Shown piece after piece: positions 4,530-6,229 of a stretch of 6,229 nucleotides of DNA; the stretch's first letter is position 1; each line of letters begins with the position of its first letter. Made by a program: the position numbers and the translations under genes. The stretch is from contig PXBV01000081.1 in the NCBI GenBank assembly GCA_003565575.1, forward strand, positions 1-6,229, written 5' to 3'. The notes beneath the pieces are model-generated. The model was not told the origin of the DNA. It was given only the letters and a program-made list of their open reading frames with translations, and ran no database searches. Source of the DNA: Psychroflexus sp. GTDB lineage: Bacteria > Bacteroidota > Bacteroidia > Flavobacteriales > Flavobacteriaceae.

Positions 4530-6229
4530 ATGAGGCTTCTGATTTTTTATGTCTTTTTGTGCTGCAGCTCTATCTCACTTTTTGGTCAATCTCAACGTGT
4601 TAGCAAACTAATCCCGGTCAATGATACCATACAATTAGAAAATGTGAGTATTAGCTCTTTTAATTTTGAAGTCTTTCAAAAAGACAGTACAGCTATTGAC
4701 TCAAAATCTTATAAAATAAATTTTGCTAAAGCTCAACTTTTACCATCACCCGAGCTTCAGTATCAAGAGGACAGCTTGCTCGTGAGTTATTACCTATATC
4801 CAGAATTCCTTACCAGAACATATAAAGCTTTAGATGAAAAACTAATTCTTGATACAAATAATACTGTAGATAATTTATATGAGTTACAACAGCAAAAACA
4901 ACCTTCTAATTTTGTTCCATTTTCAGGATTAAACACTAGTGGCAGTATTTCAAGAGCATTAAGCGTTGGCAACAATCAAAACGCGGTAGTAAGGTCTGAG
5001 CTTGATTTACAAATTTCTGGGAAAATTTCCGAAAATGTGACTTTACGGGCTTCTATTCAAGATGATAATGCACCAACACAATCTGGAGGATATACCCAGC
5101 AACTTGATGAGTTTGACCAGATTTTTATAGAATTAGAATCTGAAAAATGGAGAATAAGAGCTGGAGATATAGACTTAATAGAGAACGAATCTTTTTTTGC
5201 TTCTTACACCAAGAGAGTTCAAGGCCTTTTGTTATCTGCAGATATAGGGAATGAAACACAGCAAGCAGAAGTCTACGGAGCTGCAGCCTTGGTGAGAGGT
5301 GTTTTTACAAGAAGTGAGTTGACAGCTCAAGAGGGTAACCAAGGGCCCTATAAACTTGTAGGGCAAAATGGAGAACTCTTTGTTTTAATTGTGTCTGGAA
5401 GTGAAGCTGTTTTTGTCAATGGTCGGCAGTTAACTCGAGGAGAAGACGCCGATTATTTGATTGATTATAATGCTGGTGAACTCATTTTTAACTCTACCTT
5501 TCCAATTACTTCTGAAATGCGTATTGTTGTTGAATATCAAGTGTCTGATAGAAATTTTTCAAGAATCATTGCCACAACAGGCTCTCGTTTCAGATCAGAA
5601 TCTCTAGAACTCAATGGGTTTCTTTACAATGAAAATGACTTGAAAAACCAACCTTTACAACAAAGTTTAACTCCAGAGCAGGTAAGCGTTCTAGAACAGG
5701 CGGGAGACAATCCTGAAGATATGCTAGCTCCTAGCGCAGTTCCAGCAGAGTTTTCAGAAAATAGAATTTTATATGAAAAGGAATTCCGAGATGGACAAGA
5801 GGTGTTTGTGTTTTCTACCAATCCAGATGGAGACTTGTTTAATGTACGCTTCTCCAATTTAGGAGCTAATCAAGGAAACTATATATTGTCAAGTAGAGAT
5901 GCTATTGCCAATATCTATGAGTATGTTTCTCCTGTTAACGGAGTTCCTCAAGGTAATTTTGAGCCCGTTGTTAGGCTTTTTGCACCAACAAAACTCCAAA
6001 TTGCAATGCTAAACGGCGTCTATTCACCTTCGTCCAAAACTCATATTCAATTTGAAGTTGCAGCAAGTAATAACGATGAAAATCTTTTTTCTGATTTAGA
6101 TCAAGGCGATAATCGAGGGCTTGCCACCCAACTCTCTATCAATCAAACTTTGTATCAAAAAGGCGAAACTAAAAAGTTAGACGTGTTTGGAAACTTAAAC
6201 TTTATTGAAGACTCCTACACAAGCATAGA
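4530..6229 (+). CDS. Large secreted surface/outer-membrane protein, 3' end missing
   Basis: The frame is open from ATG 4530 to the window edge without a stop (566 complete codons), so the protein is truncated only by the window. Residues 1-20 are a Sec signal peptide ending in '...SISLFGQ', with cleavage likely around residues 19-20. Cys11-Cys12 sit inside the hydrophobic core and do not make a good lipobox. Residues about 135-215 form a segment I associate with large Bacteroidota outer-surface proteins, including the SprA type: 'SGSISRALSVGNNQNAVV', 'LDLQISGKISENVTLRASI', 'DDNAPTQSGGYTQQLDEFDQIFIEL' and 'WRIRAGDIDL'. Residues 272-336 give a second module, 'GPYKLVGQNGELFVLIVSGSEAVFVNG', 'LTRGEDADYLIDYNAGELIF' and 'RIVVEYQ'. 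Alternating beta-strand patterns continue to the end and suggest an outer-membrane barrel or beta-rich surface protein. The function is unknown, and the SprA likeness is a recollection of motifs, not an alignment. Confidence 0.85.
   Translation, partial: MRLLIFYVFLCCSSISLFGQSQRVSKLIPVNDTIQLENVSISSFNFEVFQKDSTAIDSKSYKINFAKAQLLPSPELQYQEDSLLVSYYLYPEFLTRTYKALDEKLILDTNNTVDNLYELQQQKQPSNFVPFSGLNTSGSISRALSVGNNQNAVVRSELDLQISGKISENVTLRASIQDDNAPTQSGGYTQQLDEFDQIFIELESEKWRIRAGDIDLIENESFFASYTKRVQGLLLSADIGNETQQAEVYGAAALVRGVFTRSELTAQEGNQGPYKLVGQNGELFVLIVSGSEAVFVNGRQLTRGEDADYLIDYNAGELIFNSTFPITSEMRIVVEYQVSDRNFSRIIATTGSRFRSESLELNGFLYNENDLKNQPLQQSLTPEQVSVLEQAGDNPEDMLAPSAVPAEFSENRILYEKEFRDGQEVFVFSTNPDGDLFNVRFSNLGANQGNYILSSRDAIANIYEYVSPVNGVPQGNFEPVVRLFAPTKLQIAMLNGVYSPSSKTHIQFEVAASNNDENLFSDLDQGDNRGLATQLSINQTLYQKGETKKLDVFGNLNFIEDSYTSI

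Noticed and set aside
4790..5857. Minus-strand frames at 4790-4975 and 5624-5857
   Set aside because: Both lie within the continuous + strand frame of the large secreted protein and look like nothing known. They are shadows.

Overview
The window looks like chromosomal DNA of a member of the Bacteroidota, most likely a marine-type Flavobacteriaceae. The reasons are low GC, promoter elements of the Bacteroidota type (TAnnTTTG at the -7 position), few Shine-Dalgarno sites, a short lipoprotein signal, and protein sequences of flavobacterial character (TrmB with its 'GSKNKLKRF' start, and a large secreted protein with a 'SGSISRALSVGNNQ' segment). All genes are on the + strand. I see no mobile element, CRISPR array, tRNA or rRNA.

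Layout. (1) 4-591: a small unrecognised lipoprotein at the window edge. (2) 592-718: a spacer carrying a good promoter for the next unit. (3) 719-2472: a two-component system, an OmpR/PhoB-type response regulator overlapping by 4 nt (ATGA) with a PhoR-like histidine kinase that has two membrane helices and almost no extracytoplasmic part. (4) 2579-4221: a tightly packed trio of trmB (tRNA m7G46 methyltransferase, probable GTG start at 2579), a LysE-family membrane exporter (TTG start) and an alkyltransferase-like DNA-repair protein (Atl) whose active-site Cys is replaced by Ala. The gaps between them are 3 and 2 nt, so they are probably co-transcribed. (5) 4222-4529: a 308-nt AT-rich spacer with a TATATTTG promoter element about 40 nt before a 13-bp perfectly closed hairpin and a T6 run. 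This looks like a roughly 70-nt terminated transcript (small RNA or attenuated leader), followed by a second promoter-like element. (6) 4530 to the window end: the first 566 codons of a large secreted, probably outer-membrane-associated protein, with no stop before the end.

Most of the window is ordinary core-genome content. The points that deserve a second look are the short promoter-hairpin-terminator unit at 4350-4455, the unnamed large surface protein behind it, the Ala-type Atl protein co-transcribed with an exporter and a tRNA methyltransferase, and the sensor-less kinase.
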